Shown piece after piece: positions 59,611 to 64,000 of a DNA stretch of 64,000 nt (within the stretch, counting starts at the first letter, position 1; the number at the start of each line of letters is the position of its first letter). The stretch comes from Stereum hirsutum FP-91666 SS1 (taxonomy: Eukaryota > Basidiomycota > Agaricomycetes > Russulales > Stereaceae), in contig NW_006763147.1 of the NCBI RefSeq assembly GCF_000264905.1, positions 470,272 through 534,271 on the forward strand, in the 5' to 3' direction. A program made the position numbers and the translations under genes. The notes under the pieces were generated by a model that had not been told where the DNA came from, ran no database searches, and saw only the letters and a list, made by a program, of their open reading frames with translations.

Positions 59611-61679
59611 TCAAAAGTGGTTTTCGACGTCTGGGCTCCGGGTGGTCGATGCTGTATACTGGACAGTTTTAGTGATTCTCCACCCAACGAGACGATATGT
59701 CCGCAGGCCCGGAAGAAGATGAGGATTATTTTCAAGCGCATTTAAGATGCATCTTGGGGCACAGTACCTCACCGAAGTCTTGTCATCTATGGCGAGCGTG
59801 TCGAGCGATCTAGTGAAGCGTTCCAAGACACGTTCGTAACAGTCGGAAGGCTTCAACGGGAACCAGTCTAGGAAGAAAAAATCCTGGGGTGCGGTCCAAT
59901 GAAGCTCTCGAACACAGTTCAGCGAAATATTGTCCAGAAGCGTAAGGAGAGCAGTAGTAGTTGTCTTCCGATCGAGACGTTTACCACCGCGGGACGGGAA
60001 GGAGACCATAACCGAAAACACCGGCTTTTCCTTGTTTAATTCCTCATTCGTTGTGGTTCGGCTGTTTGACCAGGATCTAACGCAAAAGCTGATGTCGTGC
60101 AAGGCATAGTCTTGAGCGCAATAGATCTGTACTATCTTTGCGAGCGGCAGATTTTTTGTCGGAAGCATCAGTTCGGGAAGCACCAAGAACACGTTGGTAT
60201 CCAGATCGTTGGCGATGTCGTCTGGGCGCAAGGAGATGTCGTAGTATACACTGGCCGCGCGAGGTAGGCAAACGTGTCTGGCGACAGCTGTGACGTCCCG
60301 TAAGTGACCGACCAAAGAAATTGCCGATAGTTGATGGAGAGTGACAACCCCTGCGGAAGGGATGGATCCGGGAACAAAATACGATAGATTGGGGATGTGA
60401 ACGGGATATGGACCCATGACGAGGGTGAGTTCTTGGAGCTGCTCCATCTTCTCGAGGGCATAAAGTACGTCGGAAAGGGGCAGACGCTCCGGCCAGCTCG
60501 ATACCAGCTCCGGGTTGTTTTCAGAGCTCACTGCGAGCGTTAACCTGGAGATGTTCCGGAGCACGGGCGCGGTCCACAGTCGTCTGTGGGAAAACGGTCC
60601 TCCGATGGTGACGGTACGCAGCTTTGGAGCGTAACCTCCCAGAATATCGCCTGAAATGGCATCCTGAGCCACAGAAAAGTCAAATTTGCCTTTGGCGTTT
60701 ATTTCGAGCACCTTCAACGATAGCGCCGGTCGATGAAGGCTTTGGATCAGGGTCGAGAAAGCCTTCGCCGACCATGAATACGGCCTAAGCTCCAGGCTGA
60801 GGCGCTCAAGCTGTGTCCTGGGCCCCCGGTTCAGAGATTCAAGAAGGGCAATCGGGAGGCAATTCTTAGTCAGCAGAGAGCCGGGCAAGCTGTCGGACTG
60901 GACCCAGGACACTGGCGTGCCCTTTGACCAGCTGGTCATCTGGTCGGTCCACTGGCTACTGTTGAGCCATAGCGTTCTCCACAGTTTGGAATTGGCCACG
61001 GCAATACCGCGCCAACGACTGCAGGTGTGAGAGGCGGCGACGATGTTTCGCGTCGCGTCGCGTATCTGGTTCGGTGAAGTATTCGGGTCCAGAGGGCGCG
61101 CCTTGGATTGAGTGGTGCCCGTGATGCGGAGATGGTGGCCGGTGGTGACGACTGGGCGGAGGAAACATAGGATGTGAAGAATAAGCTCCGTGGGAAGACG
61201 GCAGGTTGGGGACAGCGTATTGCGACGGTGCACGAGATCGTGAAGATAATCCGTCGCGAGCTTCACTTCTTTCTTGCAGATTTTGCGACACATTTTGGGC
61301 GGTGTTCGAGTATCCGGAGATGCTTGATCGCTGTAGATGCGGAGTAGTGTGAGGGCTCAAGGAAGAGTACCATCAAGGCTGGGACGCTTACGCGGACCGT
61401 GACATGATATCTGGAGGCCGTTGTGCTGGCAGTTGAGCTAAGGCTAAGAACCAGAAGTGGGCCCGGACGATCTCGATTTCTTCGTTATACGCATCGATGG
61501 ATTGAGGACGTCTTCCGCTTGGAGGGAACATTTGTGCTCGGCGATCGGCCCAAAACGCGTCCCTGAGAGGTCAACGATTAGTTATGGGAGACGGACGAGG
61601 TTCGGATTGAAAGCCCTAACCTCCAGTCCATTTCGGACGTGTCAGTACTTGTGTGCGGAATGCCAGTGGTGGAATCCAT
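59611..61679 (-). CDS. F-box protein with leucine-rich C-terminus, 649 aa
   Basis: Exons complement(59611..61330, 61392..61562, 61621..61679). The N-terminus has EEIEIVRAHFWFLALAQ-like helices, then the F-box CRLPTELILHILCFL and SHTCSRWRGIAVANSKLWRTLWLN, typical of the huge mushroom F-box families. The rest alternates short Leu-rich segments (LERLSLELRPYSW, LKVLEINAKG, LQELTLVMGP), consistent with an LRR-like substrate-binding part. F-box proteins link targets to SCF ubiquitin ligases. A possible extra 3' intron after DDKTS (GTGAGG donor near 59780) would shorten the C-terminus. Confidence 0.8.
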
Positions 61680-62560
61680 GACTATCTTGTTCGCTGAAAA
61701 GTTATCTTCTTGCCAGAGACATCGAGACGCGTAAAGTAAAGACAGAGTGAGAGAAGAGAAGAGCAAAGAGAGTCGGGCGTCGATTGTCGCGAAATCAACA
61801 ACCGGCTGAGCTTGAATGACCTCGGGTATCTCCCTAGACAAGGATCCCCACCGTTTGGCCGTGTTGTTCACACGCTCCGGGCTCCTGTATAGCGCGGCTG
61901 GGTAAACCCGAGGTTTGAACTCTTAGCATACATGTCTAGATAGATATTGAACACTAGGCTGACGTCTCGAGCGTGTCATAGGTGTCATTTGTACAGTGTG
62001 TCCATTTTCCCAGCTACCTGCCAGACCAGTACTTAGATACAGCAGACACAGGTCTCATAAAGTCCTGAACCCCAAGCTTCCACAGCGGCAAGCACTAGAA
62101 CACCACAGCACATATATATCCAAGCAAAGATGACGAGGTGACCTATGGGTGACAGGCCGAAGCTAAGTCCTGAAGTACAAGATCAGGAGGGACACGCTAG
62201 TAGATAGTCCAAAGTCTCGAGATTGCAACGCTAAAAGAATGAATTCCACGCTGAGAACGTGTCCCGCTAGGTATCAACCAGTTCTTCGAAGTACATATAC
62301 ACGCACAAATAAACGAGAACTTGAACGCACCACACACATAGATATTGACCTGTGCAGTACCTGCCGTGCCATGCAACTTGTGAGTAACCATCGTCTCGAA
62401 CCCGTTGCGAATGACATCGCTGACCTTTCTTGAACTTCTACCTCGCATCGCGAGGTCATCTACCTCAGGCTCGAGCCCTACGCGTCAAACCTCCAGGTCC
62501 TATCCACCCAAATGTAAAGCAACCATGCGTGAGTGAGCTACTAGGAAGGGTAAGACAGTG
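61680..62560. other. Intergenic, no gene seen
   Basis: Promoter side of the F-box gene and spacer to the repeat array. ORFs of about 60-80 codons without motifs. Confidence 0.4.
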
Positions 62561-64000
62561 AAAGCACCGTGCGCACCATACTCGCCCGTACCAGCGACCG
62601 AAAGTCCGAACTCAAGCCCGTGATAAATAACTCTCCACTGACCCAGATTTCAAGGATTGGGACTGCCGCGGCATCCAACCATAACATCTTCTATGTAGTC
62701 CTGAATATCTTTGGGTCAATGCATGACAGAATCAAATATCAATCACTAATCAACACCGCGACGAAGTGAGGAGCAAAAAGAATGGAAGGAAAGAGACTCA
62801 CGGTAGCAGCTACAGCTCAATGGCATGAAAGCCACCATCTGAGTCGTGATCGTGACCTTCAGTAGCATGCGCGAGTGAGCTACTTACTACGACAGAGAAG
62901 CTGAAAGCAACGCGCGTACCATGTTACAGATGCTCCCATGGCGCTGAATAGAACTCCATTTACCGCTTGGGGAGAAGGCGATCAACAGGCTAGAGTATGA
63001 GGTTAGACATACGTTCGTCCCATCGGTCCCTGTGAGTAGTTCGAAGTCCGAGATCATCAGTCCCACAAATGACGTGGTATCGAACTGGAGAGAACGGCTG
63101 ACTTTGGCGGGCATGAAGCTAAGTAGGTCGACCTTGGGTGAGAATCGGACGTACTACTGTTGATGTCATTACAGACCAGAGCGTACGCATGAACGTCTTC
63201 AACAGTCGGCTTGTATCTGTCGGTACCTCCGAGTCGGGTGTGCTAGAATACCACCGCACCTCAGCTGAAGGAAGGGCATTATGCGGCCCAAGTCCAAACC
63301 CAAGGATCAGGGAGTGCCGCGGCATCCCATCGTAGCATGTTCAATTTACTGGTGCCGGATATCTCGAGGCCCACTAGCTCTGCGCATTAAAAAAGTCAGA
63401 TGTCAATCATCGATCAACACAAAGACAAGGAATGGAATGAAGAAACTTATGTGAGTAGCTGCAGCTTAATGGCATGTCATGATGGAAGCCGCCATCCGAG
63501 CCGTGTTCATGAGCGTTCCCGGTCCTAAAAGTCCATACCCAAGCCCGTGATAACTCTCCACAAGCTCCAAGGACTAAGGACGGCCGCGGCACCCTATCGC
63601 GATATCTTCTACTTAGCCCTGAATGTCTCGAGCCTGATGACCTCCAGACAAGACGGAATGAGATGTCGTTCGCCAATCGACACGAAGACAAAGAATATGG
63701 AAGGAAAAGACTCGCATACAATAGCAGTGCATCCAAATGCCAGTGGAAGTCTTTGAGTGCAAACTCGAAGACCGACATGCACATCCACATAAGCACCTGA
63801 AGGAGGGCAATATATCCATACCAGCGACCCAAAATCCACGCCCAAACTCGTGATGTGTAACTCACCACTGACACAGGCTCCAACTTGAGCAACTAGAGAT
63901 GGCCGCGGCGTCCCATCGTATCATCTTCTGCTTACTAGTCCTGAAGATCTCTAGGTCCATGCATGACAGAATCAGATGTCAATCGCCACGAAGTGAGGAG
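62560..64000 (-). repeat. Degenerate tandem repeats, probably remnants of a repeated exon/intron unit
   Basis: A block containing CCGCGGC recurs at 62666, 63317, 63584 and 63903, each with similar flanks (CATCGTA.CATCTTCT, AGTCCTGAA.ATCT, ATGACAGAATCAGATGTCAATC). A second block CAAGCCCGTGATAACTCTCCAC recurs near 62616, 63538 and 63842. Read on the minus strand, each unit encodes variants of L-E-I-F-R-T-S-K...R-W-D-A-A-A, some broken by stops. No family recognised. The array continues past the window edge. Confidence 0.55.

Noticed and set aside
60956..61360. Minus-strand ORF rich in Pro/His/Ser
   Set aside because: Shadow frame over the F-box gene, whose frame continues through two upstream in-phase exons.

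Overview
The window is genomic DNA of a filamentous basidiomycete, most likely a wood- or litter-decaying Agaricomycete. Genes are split by many short (about 50-70 bp) GT-AG introns. Several families are typical of mushroom genomes: a class II heme peroxidase, FunK1-type kinase, DUF3328/UstYa-like proteins, a But2-like membrane protein, a DUF6589 protein, an F-box protein and tandem P450s. All exon models were spliced by eye. Most close in frame from ATG to stop, but none is confirmed by transcripts. One assembly gap (4900-5290, N) lies inside an intron.

Left part (1-21 kb): a partial FunK1-like kinase runs off the left edge. After it come a small putative secreted peptide, a UstYa-like protein, a But2-like membrane protein, a seven-helix membrane protein, a second UstYa-like protein and a GNAT acetyltransferase. 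Next are a HOS3-type histone deacetylase and a flap endonuclease (FEN1/RAD27), divergent across a 338 bp promoter that holds an ACGCGT box. An alpha/beta hydrolase, a 393 bp TA-flanked MITE and a thioesterase follow.

Middle (21-46 kb): a tandem duplication of about 3.2 kb carries two 13-exon P450 genes. It abuts a broken peroxidase copy. One intron of that copy holds a 1.5 kb LTR element that encodes only a zinc-knuckle protein, and a hAT-like MITE is nested in the end of its 3' LTR. A gelsolin/villin-type protein and a fused ergothioneine synthase (Egt1) follow. The most unusual object is at 38382-45260: two convergent genes, a RecQ-type helicase and a DUF6589 protein, enclosed by long terminal inverted repeats from which both promoters seem to derive. 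It has the layout of a DNA transposon. A tRNA-Arg(CCU) gene and an inverted second copy of the TA-flanked MITE, 10 bp upstream of it, come next.

Right part (46-64 kb): a conserved multi-pass membrane protein, an intact secreted class II peroxidase that appears to lack the Mn-binding triad and the surface Trp, a pyridoxamine-oxidase-like/ferredoxin-reductase fusion, a 24-exon GH92 mannosidase, an F-box protein, and degenerate tandem repeats at the right edge.
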